64,000 nucleotides of DNA from Methylomonas sp. ZR1 (GTDB lineage: Bacteria; Pseudomonadota; Gammaproteobacteria; Methylococcales; Methylomonadaceae), in NCBI RefSeq assembly GCF_013141865.1, contig NZ_RCST01000001.1, positions 1,984,001 to 2,048,000 on the forward strand, in the 5' to 3' direction. The stretch's first letter is position 1. Every line of letters starts with the position of its first letter. The notes under the pieces are model-generated. The model made no database searches. It saw only the letters and a program-made list of their open reading frames with translations, and was not told the DNA's origin. Below are positions 45,829-55,511 of this stretch, in pieces. The position numbers and the translations under genes were made by a program.

Positions 45829-46158
45829 ATGAACAACATCAACACATTTTTACTATCGGGCGCGTTGCTGGCATTTTTTGGCTTGGCGCAACCCTGCTTC
45901 GCCGGCATCGAAACCCCGCGCATCGACCAGCGCCAGGAAAATCAGGAAAGACGCATTGAGCAGGGCGAGGCTTCCGGCGCCTTGACCGACCGCGAAGCCA
46001 ACCGTTTGGAACACCAACAAATGCGCATAGAACGCCAAGAAGCCGCAGCGAAAGCTGATGGCGTGGTCACTGCCGGCGAACGAGCCCGATTGACCCATCA
46101 ACAAAACAAAGCCAGCCGCAATATCGCTCGTAAGAAACATAATTTAAGACGGGATTAA
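45829..46158 (+). CDS. Small basic exported protein with two internal repeats
   Basis: Start set at ATG 45829, which begins a signal peptide (INTFLLSGALLAFFGLAQPCFA); the longer frame from 45757 adds no plausible sequence. The mature 86 residues are rich in Arg, Glu and Gln, with two related units: RRIEQGEASGALTDREANRLEHQQ and a second with KADGVVTAGERARLTHQQ. Each has a G-x-(L/V)-T turn followed by a helix ending in HQQ, loosely EF-hand-like. Predicted periplasmic; function unknown. Confidence 0.72.
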   Translation: MNNINTFLLSGALLAFFGLAQPCFAGIETPRIDQRQENQERRIEQGEASGALTDREANRLEHQQMRIERQEAAAKADGVVTAGERARLTHQQNKASRNIARKKHNLRRD

Positions 46159-46186
46159 CCCAGCGCAATTCAGCCCGGTTTGGCGT

Positions 46187-46202
46187 TCCCGCGAATGCGG
46201 GA
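46187..46202. terminator. GC-rich hairpin after the small exported gene
   Basis: TCCCGC-GAAT-GCGGGA forms a 6-bp GC-rich stem 29 bp after the stop at 46158, in the gap before the convergent helicase gene. No clear U-tract follows. It may be a weak terminator or a dispersed palindromic repeat of the common CCCGCGAATGCGGG type. Confidence 0.45.
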
Positions 46203-46300
46203 GCGCAGTAAAATCAAAAACTAGGAACCCCGCATCTCGGGTGCACTTTAAAATGGACCTACAGTAAAAACCACGCCTAGTAGCCGGATTCGTTGCCTGT

Positions 46301-49300
46301 TTAAGCTTCGCCTTTCATCAAATTCAGCAGTTCATCAGCCGACACTTTGCCACTAATATCCGCGCCATCCAGCAAGCTGTCGGCCAAATCGCGTTTATGG
46401 CTGTGCAGTGCGACGATTTTTTCTTCTATGGTGTTTTTGGCGATCATCCGGTAAATCGTCACCGGCCGCTGTTGGCCCATGCGATGTGCCCGGTCCGAGG
46501 CTTGGTCTTCCACCGCCGGATTCCACCAAGGGTCCATATGAATCACATAGTCGGCGGCGGTCAGATTTAAACCCACGCCGCCGGCCTTCAAGCTGATCAG
46601 GAACAATTCGCCGTCGCCGCGCTGAAAGGCGTCTACCCGTTGCTGGCGCTCTTTGGCCGGCGTACTGCCGTCCAGATATTGATAACGAATGCCGCGCTGT
46701 TCAATGTAGTTTTTAATCAATTGCAAATGGTCGACAAACTGGCTGAACACCAGAGCCTTGTGCTTGTTATCCAGCAATTCGTCGACGATGTCACCGAACG
46801 CCGCCAGCTTGCTGCTGGGCAAAGCCACCGCGGCGTTGGCCAACAAGGTATTGCAGCAACTACGGCGCAATTTGCTGATCGCCGCCAGAATCTGTAATTG
46901 TTTTTGCCCGGCCGGTGCATCGGCGCTAGTCAATGCCGCCAGACTATCCCGGCGCAAGGCTTCGTAGAAGGCCATTTCCTCGCTGCTCAGCTCGACATAG
47001 ATTGGGATTTCCGTGCGCGGCGGCAACTCCTGCAATACCTGGGTTTTGGTGCGGCGCAGAATAAAAGGCTGGATCAGTTTCTTCAGTTGAAAACGGGCCT
47101 CGGCACTACGGTCGCGTTCGATAGGGCCGGCAAAGCGTTGATTGAACTGTTCCAATGAACCCAATAAACCGGGATTGATAAACCTGAACAAATTCCAAAG
47201 CTCGCCCAGATGGTTTTCCAAAGGCGTGCCGGTCATGATCAGTTTAAACTCGGCTTGCAGATTCATCGCCCCCTGCGAGCGGCGGGTGGCGATATTTTTA
47301 ATCCACTGCGCTTCGTCGAGAATCACGGTCTGGAACTGGATTTTCGCCAGCATCTCGGCGACTTGTTCCTGTTGCAGCAAGCCGTAACTGCAAATCAGTA
47401 AATCGTAAGGCCCCAGGTTATCCAGCAAGCGCTGCCGATCACCGCTACCGAGAATTTGCGGATGCAGCGTCGGCGCAAACCGGCTGGCTTCGTTCTCCCA
47501 ATTCATGCATACCGAAGTCGGTGCGACGATCAGGCTGGGACCGTTCGGGGCGCGGTCAACCAACAAGGCCAAACCTTGCACCGTCTTGCCCAAGCCCATA
47601 TCATCCGCCAGACACGCGCCGACGCCCCAGCGAGCCAGGCGCGCCAACCAGCGATAGCCGTCCATTTGATAGTCGCGCAATTCGGCTTGAAAAGTAGACG
47701 GTACTTTTGGCTGATAGTCTCGCGAATCCTTCAGGCGTTGCATGTGTGCTTGCCAATGTTTATCGGCTTTAAAACCAGCCTCGTCCTGCCAGTCTTCCAG
47801 CGTCAGGGCAGCCAAGGGATTGATCCGGACTTTCTTGCCGTGCAGATCCGCGTAGGCGCGTAAATCGTCGAGCCGGCGGCGAAACTCTTCGGTCAAAGCA
47901 ATGAATTGACCGTCCTGCAATTTCAAGAAGCGGCCTTCACGGTTGTTCAATAAACCCAGCAATTGCTGAATTTCGATAACGGTATCTTCATTGACCTGCA
48001 ACTCGCCCTGCAGGGCAAACCAATCGTTGTCGCGCTTGATTTGCATGCTAAAGCCGCTGCCGTTGGTTTGCCCCAACAACCGAAATCTGACGCCTTCCGG
48101 CCATTCCAATACGGCTTGTTCGGCCGGCAACGTCTGTAATTGCAACAGCAGCTCCAGACATTGTTCAGGTTGATCCAGCAAATAATCACCGGCACCATCG
48201 CGTTCCGCCTGCTCCAACACATCGCAAGCCTGCAAAACGGCTTGCGCGCGCTGTTTTTCCAAAGCCAGATCGCGTTTGGTCTGGCAATGGCGGCCGTCGA
48301 TTTCGGCTAACACGCTTTCGCCGCCATGCCCAGGTTGATAATAGGCGCCGCCGCTGGCGAACGGCCGGATCAGCATCGCCACGCGCAGACCTTCGCCCCA
48401 GGGTAATAAATGCACGCGCGGGGTGGCGTCGGCCTGGACTTGCTCGGCGCTACTGGAACTGCCGCCTATATCCGAATGTACGGTCAACAAGCCGGAAATA
48501 CTGGTCAGAGTTTGCAAGACTCGGTCTTGCGCCGATACCGGCACCTCCAGGCCCTTGGCGCCCAATACCGCGAGGATTTTATGATGGTCGGCGGTGAACT
48601 CCAGCACGCGCAAGCGCGTGGGTGTTTCCTTGGCGACATAGAATTTTTGTTCGTGTCCGGGCACGGGTTCCAGGCTGATTTTGATCTTGTCGCTACCAGC
48701 CAGTTTTTTCACCCGCAGTTCGGCTTCGCCCTTGACCACATCCACCCGTACTTCGGGCGCATCGGCCCAAAACAACAGCGGGTGTCCCAGCAAGGCCTGC
48801 GGCATGCTATTGTCGAACTCAAAATAAGTGCCGCTGCCGTACCAGCCGCTATCGCGGTATTCCTTGATATGCGCGCACAGCTTAATGTCCTGTTCGGTTA
48901 AATAGTCAAACTTGTTGGTTTCGTGCGCCAACCGTTTCAAGGCAATCGCCCTGCCCTTACTCCAGCCGCCTTTGGCTTGTTGTTTTTGTTCGCGCGGCTC
49001 GATGTCCAGATGATGGCTAATGTCATCGTAACTCAACAACCAGACCAAGCGCGTTGGCTTGTCGATAAGCGCGGCGGTATCGGCTTTTTTTTCGGCCTTG
49101 GGCAAATTTAATAAGGCATCCAGTGCCAAGTCCCAATCCGGGCGGCTGGCAAATAAATCCGCCAACGCCGGCCTGGCATCGAAAAAGCTGCAATCCCATT
49201 GCAGGGAACGCGGCGGCTCTATATGGGTAAAGATCTTGGCTAATTCGGCGGCCGGCCAACGATAACCGTTGTCCACCAGATGCCGGTACAGCTTTTGACT

Positions 49301-50521
49301 CAGTGGCGTGACATGATTGAATTGATCGGCTTTAACCCAAAATTTGATCAGGGTTAAAAACACATGCAGCAGTAATGGCGGAGTGAGCAAGGTGTCCGGG
49401 TAGCCGCTTTCCCGATAGCCGCTACTGATTTTATAGGTCAAATCGGTGTTTAACAGTTGCTCCCGCAATGACAAATCGCCTTGTAAAAAACGCTGAAACA
49501 AGGCCAACTGATGATAAATGCCCAACCAATAATTGTCGGCTTTGATCGCTTGATTGATCAGTGTGCTGAGTTTGGCGCGTTGTTTGGCGTCATTGTTTTT
49601 CAGGATAGCCAGCGGGTAAAACACGCCTGCCAAGCCGTAAAAATAGGCAGTGCGTTGTCCGGAAACCTTGCGTAGCTGTGCCAAAGCGCCCTCGAAACGG
49701 CTGACCGCTGCCGCGTAATCGCCGCGCAGAAAAATCAATGTCGCCGCGAGCGCTTGCAGCTCAGGATCATTTTGATCTGCGACCCATTGCTCGACTGCAT
49801 CCCAGTCACCCCGCAGCAAGCGTAACTCCAAAGCGACGCGGTTCAACAATTCCTGCTGCACACCCTGGCTAACGAACAATAACTGCTCTAAAAAGCCATC
49901 CAATTTTTCGTCGGCATACAGATACAGCAGTTGATGTAAGCCCGAAAACCCGGCCAGCCCCAGCAATAATTGCGGATGATGCGTAGTAAACCACGCGACA
50001 TCCAGCGGGTTTAAAAACCAGGAAAGATACAGTTCGTTAACCGGCGGCAGTTTACCGAGGTAGTGGGCACCGGATTCCAGGCACTCGTCTACTTTGGCGT
50101 AATCGCCGCGATAAAATTGGATCCGCGCTTCGCGAATGCAGTCGTCCACGGTGCTGTAACGATAGTAGCCATGGCCGGGCGGATTGTTCATTTGTACGGC
50201 GCCGGCAAACAAATCAAACTCTTTGTCTTCGACCGCTTGGCGGGTCAACACTTCCGCTAGGGTTCGGCAGCACCGGGTGCCGCCGGATTTGAGGTTTTCT
50301 TCCAGCAAACCGGCTTTGATCAGCGGCTTTAGCCGGGCTTTGACAGCTTCCGACTTAAGTGTTTTCTCACCCTCCCTGATACCCAAACTGCCCAGGCATT
50401 TCGCCAAATTGATCAGCGAACTATAGCCGTAATAAACCGCCAGCAACTTCATAATAACCTGTTGCTCTGGGGTTAATGTTCGAAAAGTTTTAAGGCGTTC
50501 GACTAAACGAGAAGATTGCAT
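46301..50521 (-). CDS. SNF2-family DEAD/DEAH-box helicase
   Basis: A very large protein of 1406 residues. The C-terminal 500 residues hold the Swi2/Snf2 ATPase: LADDMGLGKTVQ (motif I, about 970), VILDEAQWIKN (DEAQ box, about 1072), MTGTPLENHLGELWNLF (motif III), and SLKAGGVGLNLTAADYVIHMDPWWNP plus ASDRAHRMGQ (motifs V-VI). The first 900 residues are mostly helical without a recognised domain. Proteins of this kind translocate on dsDNA and remodel protein-DNA complexes; the bacterial RapA role is one possibility. It stands alone, transcribed toward a small exported gene. Confidence 0.9.
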   Translation of the reverse strand: MQSSRLVERLKTFRTLTPEQQVIMKLLAVYYGYSSLINLAKCLGSLGIREGEKTLKSEAVKARLKPLIKAGLLEENLKSGGTRCCRTLAEVLTRQAVEDKEFDLFAGAVQMNNPPGHGYYRYSTVDDCIREARIQFYRGDYAKVDECLESGAHYLGKLPPVNELYLSWFLNPLDVAWFTTHHPQLLLGLAGFSGLHQLLYLYADEKLDGFLEQLLFVSQGVQQELLNRVALELRLLRGDWDAVEQWVADQNDPELQALAATLIFLRGDYAAAVSRFEGALAQLRKVSGQRTAYFYGLAGVFYPLAILKNNDAKQRAKLSTLINQAIKADNYWLGIYHQLALFQRFLQGDLSLREQLLNTDLTYKISSGYRESGYPDTLLTPPLLLHVFLTLIKFWVKADQFNHVTPLSQKLYRHLVDNGYRWPAAELAKIFTHIEPPRSLQWDCSFFDARPALADLFASRPDWDLALDALLNLPKAEKKADTAALIDKPTRLVWLLSYDDISHHLDIEPREQKQQAKGGWSKGRAIALKRLAHETNKFDYLTEQDIKLCAHIKEYRDSGWYGSGTYFEFDNSMPQALLGHPLLFWADAPEVRVDVVKGEAELRVKKLAGSDKIKISLEPVPGHEQKFYVAKETPTRLRVLEFTADHHKILAVLGAKGLEVPVSAQDRVLQTLTSISGLLTVHSDIGGSSSSAEQVQADATPRVHLLPWGEGLRVAMLIRPFASGGAYYQPGHGGESVLAEIDGRHCQTKRDLALEKQRAQAVLQACDVLEQAERDGAGDYLLDQPEQCLELLLQLQTLPAEQAVLEWPEGVRFRLLGQTNGSGFSMQIKRDNDWFALQGELQVNEDTVIEIQQLLGLLNNREGRFLKLQDGQFIALTEEFRRRLDDLRAYADLHGKKVRINPLAALTLEDWQDEAGFKADKHWQAHMQRLKDSRDYQPKVPSTFQAELRDYQMDGYRWLARLARWGVGACLADDMGLGKTVQGLALLVDRAPNGPSLIVAPTSVCMNWENEASRFAPTLHPQILGSGDRQRLLDNLGPYDLLICSYGLLQQEQVAEMLAKIQFQTVILDEAQWIKNIATRRSQGAMNLQAEFKLIMTGTPLENHLGELWNLFRFINPGLLGSLEQFNQRFAGPIERDRSAEARFQLKKLIQPFILRRTKTQVLQELPPRTEIPIYVELSSEEMAFYEALRRDSLAALTSADAPAGQKQLQILAAISKLRRSCCNTLLANAAVALPSSKLAAFGDIVDELLDNKHKALVFSQFVDHLQLIKNYIEQRGIRYQYLDGSTPAKERQQRVDAFQRGDGELFLISLKAGGVGLNLTAADYVIHMDPWWNPAVEDQASDRAHRMGQQRPVTIYRMIAKNTIEEKIVALHSHKRDLADSLLDGADISGKVSADELLNLMKGEA

Positions 50522-50601
50522 GATTCCGGCAAAACGGCAAAAGAGGGGATGTTACCAGCTTGGCAGGGCAAGCTAAAGAACCTCAAGTCAACACAAACAA
50601 A

Positions 50602-50623
50602 AAAGCCCGCCGAAGCGGGCTTT
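50602..50623 (-). terminator. Intrinsic terminator of the mcl-mtkAB operon
   Basis: AAAGCCCGC-CGAA-GCGGGCTTT is a perfect 9-bp stem with a tetraloop, 18 bp beyond the mtkB stop. On the minus strand the stem is followed by a T-rich run (complement of CAAACAAAAAA), so it is well suited to end leftward transcription. Confidence 0.9.
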
Positions 50624-50641
50624 ATTTTAGCGGTGGGTAAC

Positions 50642-51529
50642 TTACAGCTTTGCCAATACCTTAGCCACTGTCTCACCCATCGCCGCAGGAGTTGGGGCAA
50701 TAATTACGCCCAACTCTTTGAGCATTTCCACTTTCTCCGCCGCCGACTCGCCTACTGAGGAAATAATCGCTCCGGCGTGGCCCATACGGCGGCCTTTCGG
50801 AGCGGTTAAACCGGCGATGTAGGCCACAACGGGCTTGGTCATATGTTCTTTGGCAAACATACCGGCTTCCACTTCTTGCGGTCCGCCGATCTCGCCGATC
50901 ATCACCACCACTTTCGTTTCCGGGTCTTGCTCGAATTTTTCCAGAATATCGCGGTGCGAGCTGCCGTTAATCGGGTCGCCACCGATACCGACTGAAGTCG
51001 ACACGCCGATGCCCAGCGCTTTCATTTGATCGGCCGCTTCGTAACCCAGGGTACCGGAACGACCGACGATGCCGACGTTACCAGGTATATAAATATGCCC
51101 CGGCATGATGCCCAGCATGGCTTTGCCCGGACTGATGGTGCCGGCACAGTTAGGGCCGGTCAGCACCATGCGTTTTTCCTTGGGAAATTTGCTCAGAAAG
51201 ATTTTGACTTTCATCATGTCCTGAGTCGGGATGCCGTCGGTAATCGATACGCAGTATTTGATGCCGGCTTCGGCGGCTTCCATGATCGAATCGGCGGCAT
51301 AAGCCGGCGGCACGAACACGATACTGGCTTCGGCGCCGGCTTGTTCGACAGCGTCCTTGACGGTATTGAACACCGGGCGGTCCAAATGTTTTTGCCCGCC
51401 CTTACCCGGCGTCACGCCGCCGACCACGTTGGAACCGTAGTCGATCATCTCCTGGGCGTGAAAAGTACCAATCTTACCGGTAAAGCCTTGAACGATGATG
51501 CGAGTGTTTTGATCGATAAAAATTGCCAT
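50642..51529 (-). CDS. mtkB: Malate thiokinase (malate-CoA ligase) alpha subunit
   Basis: A SucD-family protein of 295 residues. The CoA-binding fold contains VQGFTGKIGTFHAQEMIDYG, and GRRMGHAGAIIS includes the phosphorylated histidine. By sequence alone it could be succinyl-CoA synthetase. The adjacency of malyl-CoA lyase, serine-glyoxylate aminotransferase and hydroxypyruvate reductase favours malate thiokinase of the serine cycle, which makes malyl-CoA from malate, CoA and ATP. Its start lies 9 bp after the beta-subunit stop. Confidence 0.88.
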   Translation of the reverse strand: MAIFIDQNTRIIVQGFTGKIGTFHAQEMIDYGSNVVGGVTPGKGGQKHLDRPVFNTVKDAVEQAGAEASIVFVPPAYAADSIMEAAEAGIKYCVSITDGIPTQDMMKVKIFLSKFPKEKRMVLTGPNCAGTISPGKAMLGIMPGHIYIPGNVGIVGRSGTLGYEAADQMKALGIGVSTSVGIGGDPINGSSHRDILEKFEQDPETKVVVMIGEIGGPQEVEAGMFAKEHMTKPVVAYIAGLTAPKGRRMGHAGAIISSVGESAAEKVEMLKELGVIIAPTPAAMGETVAKVLAKL

Positions 51530-51538
51530 GTCTGTTCC

Positions 51539-52720
51539 TTAAGCTTGCGCGGCTACAACTTTGTTACGGGCTTCGACCGCTTTCTCGGCGGCTTCCGCCA
51601 AGGTATTTGCCGTGATGATGGGCAAACCGCTTTCTTCGATGATTCTGCGGCCTTCCTCAACGTTGGTACCGGACAGACGGACCACCAGCGGCACCTGCAT
51701 GTCGATTTTTTTCACCGCATGGACCACGCCTTCGGCAATCCAGTCGCAACGGTTGATACCGGCAAAAATGTTGACCAGCATGGCTTTGACGTTTTTATCC
51801 TGCAACACCATCCGGAAGGCTTTTTCGGTGCGTTCGGCCGATGCACCGCCGCCGACGTCCAGGAAATTCGCCGGCTCGCCGCCCGCCAATTTAATCATGT
51901 CCATCGTCGCCATCGCCAAGCCGGCGCCGTTGATCATGCAACCGATGTCGCCGTCCAGACCGACGTAGCTCAAACCTCGGTCAGCGGCCGCCATTTCCCG
52001 TGGGTCTTCTTGCGTTTTGTCGCGCAATTCGGAGATTTTTTGCCGACGGAACAAGGCGTTGTCGTCAAAGCCCATTTTGGCGTCGAGTGCGATCAATTCG
52101 TCGTGGCCGGTAATGACCAAAGGATTGATTTCGACCATGTTGGCGTCCAGTTCACGCATGGCACGGTAGCAGCCTTGAATCAACTTCACGGCTTGCGGAA
52201 TCAGATCGGCGTTCAAGCCCAGCGCAAAGGCCATTTCGCGGGCTTGGAAATCCTGTAAACCAACTGCAGGTTCAATGTAGATTTTTTTGATCGCATCCGG
52301 ATTATTTTCCGCCAGCTCCTCAATCTCCATACCGCCTTGCGCGGAACCGACCATGACAATCCGCTCCTGGGCACGGTCGATCAACAGGCTGAAATACAGT
52401 TCCTTGGCAATATCGGTTCCGGCTTCGACGTATAAGCGCAGGCATTGTTTGCCGGCAGGACCGGTTTGGTGTGTCACCAATTTTTTGCCCAGCAAAGATT
52501 CGGCGGCATCGCTGACTTCGTCGTGGGTTTTGCAAATCTTGATACCGCCGGCCTTGCCGCGGGCGCCGGAATGAATCTGGGCTTTAACCACCCAGACGTG
52601 GCCGCCGATTTCGCGGGCGCGTTGCACCGCATCTTCCGGGCTGTAAGCCAGACCGCCATCCGCTATTTTCACGCCATAGTCGGCCAATAGCTGTTTTGCT
52701 TGGTACTCATGAATGTCCAT
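51539..52720 (-). CDS. mtkA: Malate thiokinase (malate-CoA ligase) beta subunit
   Basis: A SucC-family ATP-grasp protein of 393 residues: [33 protein letters not shown] (nucleotide loop), [16 protein letters not shown] and [12 protein letters not shown] are all canonical. It forms the ligase with the alpha subunit downstream. Serine-cycle context supports malate rather than succinate as substrate. It follows mcl after a gap containing a long inverted repeat. Confidence 0.88.
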   Translation of the reverse strand: MDIHEYQAKQLLADYGVKIADGGLAYSPEDAVQRAREIGGHVWVVKAQIHSGARGKAGGIKICKTHDEVSDAAESLLGKKLVTHQTGPAGKQCLRLYVEAGTDIAKELYFSLLIDRAQERIVMVGSAQGGMEIEELAENNPDAIKKIYIEPAVGLQDFQAREMAFALGLNADLIPQAVKLIQGCYRAMRELDANMVEINPLVITGHDELIALDAKMGFDDNALFRRQKISELRDKTQEDPREMAAADRGLSYVGLDGDIGCMINGAGLAMATMDMIKLAGGEPANFLDVGGGASAERTEKAFRMVLQDKNVKAMLVNIFAGINRCDWIAEGVVHAVKKIDMQVPLVVRLSGTNVEEGRRIIEESGLPIITANTLAEAAEKAVEARNKVVAAQA

Positions 52721-52745
52721 GCACTCTCTCGTGATATTGGAAAAA

Positions 52746-52839
52746 TGTAGGTTGGGTTAGGCATCAGCCCTAACCCAACACGAAGGCCTTAAATGTTGGG
52801 TTACCCTTGGTTTTTTCCCAAAGAGCAACCCAACCTACA
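52746..52839. repeat. REP-like inverted repeat between mcl and mtkA
   Basis: The outer arms TGTAGGTTGGGTT (52746-52758) and AACCCAACCTACA (52827-52839) are perfect inverted copies. Inside, GTTGGGTTAGG-CATCAGC-CCTAACCCAAC (52751-52779) makes an 11-bp hairpin, and TGTTGGGTTACCC at 52794-52806 is another copy of the unit. The GTAGG start is typical of a bacterial REP family. In the mRNA it could form a stable structure affecting the ratio of Mcl to MtkAB. Confidence 0.8.
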
Positions 52840-52844
52840 ATTTT

Positions 52845-53798
52845 TTATTTTGATTTCGCGGCAATCGCTTCGGCGGCACGGACGATGTTGTTCGCCATCC
52901 GTTCGGAAGCTGCATCAATCAAACGACCATCCAGTGCGGCAGCGCCTTTGCCTTGCGCGGCGGCTTCCTGCAACGCTACCAGGATGCGCTTGGCTTTTTC
53001 GACTTCCGCAGCAGGCGGGGTGAATACTTCGTTCGCTAAAGCGATTTGCGAGGGATGAATCGCCCATTTGCCTTCACAGCCCAGCGCAGCAGCGCGGCGG
53101 GCACCGGCTTTATAGCCTTCAGGGTCTTTGATGTCGCCGAATGGACCGTCGATAGGACGCAGTCCGTAGGCACGGCACGCCACCGTCATCCTGCTAATCG
53201 CCGCATGCCATTGGTCGCCGGGATAATCGGGATTCAAACCACCGATATTCACGGTACGGGCCCGATTGCTGGCGGCATAATCGGCGACGCCGAAATGCAG
53301 GGCTTCCACCCGACCGCTAAGCGCACCTTGTTTGGCAATATCTTCGACGTTGGCCATGCCCAGTGCCGTTTCGATCAGGCACTCGATGCCGATTTTGTTT
53401 TTCAGGCCTTCCTGCATTTCCAGCTGCGACAGCATCGCGTCGACCATATAGACATCGCCGTAGACGCCGACTTTGGGAATCAACAGCGTATCGATTTTAG
53501 CGCCGGCTTGTTCGACCAAGTCAACCAGGTCGCGCACCATATATTGCGTATCCAGACCGTTGATACGTACGGACAGCGTGATGCCGTTACCTTTCCAATC
53601 CAAATCGTTGATGGCCTGGATGACGTTTTTCCGCGCTTGCAGTTTATCGTCAGGCGCAACGGCGTCTTCCAGATCGAGAAACACAAAGTCCACACCACTT
53701 TTTAAGGCTTTTTCAAACATTTCCGGACTGGAACCCGGTACCGCCAATTCGCAACGTTGCACGCGCTGGGCATTAGCTTCGTAAAGAGTGTGACTCAT
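52845..53798 (-). CDS. mcl: Malyl-CoA lyase
   Basis: A CitE/HpcH-family lyase of 317 residues. CELAVPGSSPEMFEKAL, FVFLDLEDAVAPDDK (Mg-binding acidic residues), VRINGLDTQ, IECLIETALGM (Glu ligand) and LHFGVADYAAS match serine-cycle malyl-CoA lyases. It splits malyl-CoA to glyoxylate and acetyl-CoA, supplying glyoxylate to the aminotransferase encoded divergently 208 bp away. It is the first gene of the mcl-mtkA-mtkB unit. Confidence 0.93.
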   Translation of the reverse strand: MSHTLYEANAQRVQRCELAVPGSSPEMFEKALKSGVDFVFLDLEDAVAPDDKLQARKNVIQAINDLDWKGNGITLSVRINGLDTQYMVRDLVDLVEQAGAKIDTLLIPKVGVYGDVYMVDAMLSQLEMQEGLKNKIGIECLIETALGMANVEDIAKQGALSGRVEALHFGVADYAASNRARTVNIGGLNPDYPGDQWHAAISRMTVACRAYGLRPIDGPFGDIKDPEGYKAGARRAAALGCEGKWAIHPSQIALANEVFTPPAAEVEKAKRILVALQEAAAQGKGAAALDGRLIDAASERMANNIVRAAEAIAAKSK

Positions 53799-54005
53799 GT
53801 ATGTTTCCTACGGTTGGTTGGCCGGCTAAAAAACCGCGCCATGTATGGGTTGAAGAACGTGACATTTTACTTTCAGGGCCTGCAATGTCAATTGCGCTTG
53901 TCAGCTTCGGTGCAGGTTTGCGCCAGTAAACGACTTGCCGAATCACGGCTTCTGTGGCAACATCCCGCGATTTTCTAAGCTTCCAAAATTCCAAGGAGAC
54001 ACCAG

Positions 54006-55172
54006 ATGGCAGGTCGCAATCACCTATTTGTTCCAGGGCCAACCAATACCCCACATGAAATTCTGAGCGCGATGCATGTGCCGATGGAAGATCACCGTTC
54101 GCCTATCTTCCCTAAATTGCTGGCGCCGATTTTGGAAGACCTGAAAAAAGTGTTCCGCACCGAAACCGGCCAATGCTTCGTATTCCCCGCCACCGGCACC
54201 GCCGGCTGGGAAGTGGCGATGACCAACTGCCTGAACCAAGGCGATAAGGTATTGATTTACCGCTTTGGTCAGTTCGGTCATTTGTGGGCGGAAGCTTCAA
54301 AAAAACTGGGCTTTGACGTGGAAATTCATCAGGTTGAATGGGGCAAAGGCATTCCTTTGGATCATTTGCAGGCGCGTCTTAACGAAGATAAAAACCACGA
54401 AATCAAAGCGATTCTGGCGACACATAACGAAACTTCTACCGGCGTCACCAGCGACATCCCTGGCGTGCGCAAAGCGCTGGATACGGCAAGCCATCCTGCG
54501 TTGCTGTTCGTCGACGGTGTCAGCTCGATAGGCAGCCTGGATTTCCGTCAAGACGAATGGGGCGTGGACGCCAGCATCGCCGGCTCGCAAAAAGGCTTTA
54601 TGTTACCTGCCGGCCTGGCAATTCTGGGCTTCAGCCAAAAAGCCCTGGCCGCGATTGACAACAGCAACTTCCCGCGGTCTTTCTTCTCATTGAAAGACAT
54701 GGCAGCCTCCAATAAAGACGGCTACACCCCTTACACGCCATCCACACCAATGTTGTACGGCCTGCGTAAAGCGCTGGAATTGTTGCTGGAAGAAGGTATG
54801 GAAAACGTCTACGCCCGTCATCACCGCTTGGGTGAAGGCGTGCGCCGTGCAGTCGCGGCCTGGGGCTTGCAAACTTGCGCGCAAGCAGGTTGGGACTCCG
54901 ACACCGTCACTGCCATCGTGGTACCGGCCGATAAAGATGCCCGCCACGTCATCAGCACCGCGTACAACAAATACAACATTTCATTGGGCGCAGGCCTTAG
55001 CGAAGTAGCCGGTAAAGTGTTCCGCATCGGCCACGTTGGCGATATGAACGATGTTTCCTTGTTGGGTGCGATTGCCGGCGTGGAAATGGCTATGCTGGAC
55101 CATGGCTTTGACATCAAAGCCGGCAGCGGCGTAGCTGCAGCCATCGAGTATTACCGCTCAACGGCTAAATAA
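54006..55172 (+). CDS. sga: Serine-glyoxylate aminotransferase
   Basis: A PLP enzyme of 388 residues. HLFVPGPTNTPHEIL, FPATGTAGWEVAMTNCL, the THNETSTGV segment, VDGVSSIGSL and AGSQKGFMLPAGL (Schiff-base lysine in SQK) are diagnostic. It converts glyoxylate plus serine to glycine plus hydroxypyruvate. AGGAGA lies 8 bp before the ATG. It is divergent from mcl and first in a plus-strand group that ends with hpr. A hairpin follows the stop. Confidence 0.95.
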   Translation: MAGRNHLFVPGPTNTPHEILSAMHVPMEDHRSPIFPKLLAPILEDLKKVFRTETGQCFVFPATGTAGWEVAMTNCLNQGDKVLIYRFGQFGHLWAEASKKLGFDVEIHQVEWGKGIPLDHLQARLNEDKNHEIKAILATHNETSTGVTSDIPGVRKALDTASHPALLFVDGVSSIGSLDFRQDEWGVDASIAGSQKGFMLPAGLAILGFSQKALAAIDNSNFPRSFFSLKDMAASNKDGYTPYTPSTPMLYGLRKALELLLEEGMENVYARHHRLGEGVRRAVAAWGLQTCAQAGWDSDTVTAIVVPADKDARHVISTAYNKYNISLGAGLSEVAGKVFRIGHVGDMNDVSLLGAIAGVEMAMLDHGFDIKAGSGVAAAIEYYRSTAK

Positions 55173-55186
55173 CATTCCCTAGATTT

Positions 55187-55217
55187 GGCGGGTGGCCTGC
55201 TTAACCAGCCACCCGTC
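55187..55217 (+). terminator. Hairpin after sga
   Basis: GGCGGGTGGC and GCCACCCGTC form a 10-bp stem (one G-T pair) with an 11-nt loop, 15 bp after the sga stop. No strong U-tract follows, so termination may be partial. This suggests that the genes downstream have their own promoter. Confidence 0.6.
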
Positions 55218-55511
55218 ATTCGATCAGCTTGTTATTCCCTCCGCCCTAGCCCCCCATCACAGCCCAAAACAGGCGGATATAGCACTTCCCTGTACTTTAG
55301 AACACGAGACAAGCAGCTGTGTTTTGTGCTTTAAGCACCAAAACTAACCATCTTTTGCACCATTCCACACCAAAAACACCTGATTTTTCACATCAAAAAC
55401 AATGAAAACATCAGTAATTATTTAAAATAAAAGACTTTTTAAATAAGGGCATTGCTATTGCTTGATATTTTTTTGAGTTATCTTCTGACTCCAAAACCAA
55501 AGGAGAAAATC
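55218..55511. other. AT-rich upstream region of the 55.5 kb exported protein gene
   Basis: No gene is seen between the sga hairpin and ATG 55512. The stretch becomes AT-rich and contains the palindrome GTGCTT-T-AAGCAC (55326-55338) inside TTTTG...CAAAA, a possible operator. The similar runs TTTAAAATAA and TTTTTAAATAA lie just before the AGGAG ribosome-binding site (55501-55505). A promoter probably lies here, but no clear -35/-10 pair can be chosen. Confidence 0.4.

Noticed and set aside
51026..52258. 410-residue plus-strand ORF
   Set aside because: It is antisense to mtkB and mtkA, which have strong family motifs. Its sequence is His/Phe/Asp-rich without any domain, and it spans the boundary of two real genes.
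50642..52720. Calling these genes succinyl-CoA synthetase sucC/sucD
   Set aside because: Sequence alone allows it, but adjacency to mcl, sga and hpr favours malate thiokinase. Kept as the alternative.
53046..53705. 219-residue plus-strand ORF
   Set aside because: Antisense to malyl-CoA lyase; no family resemblance.
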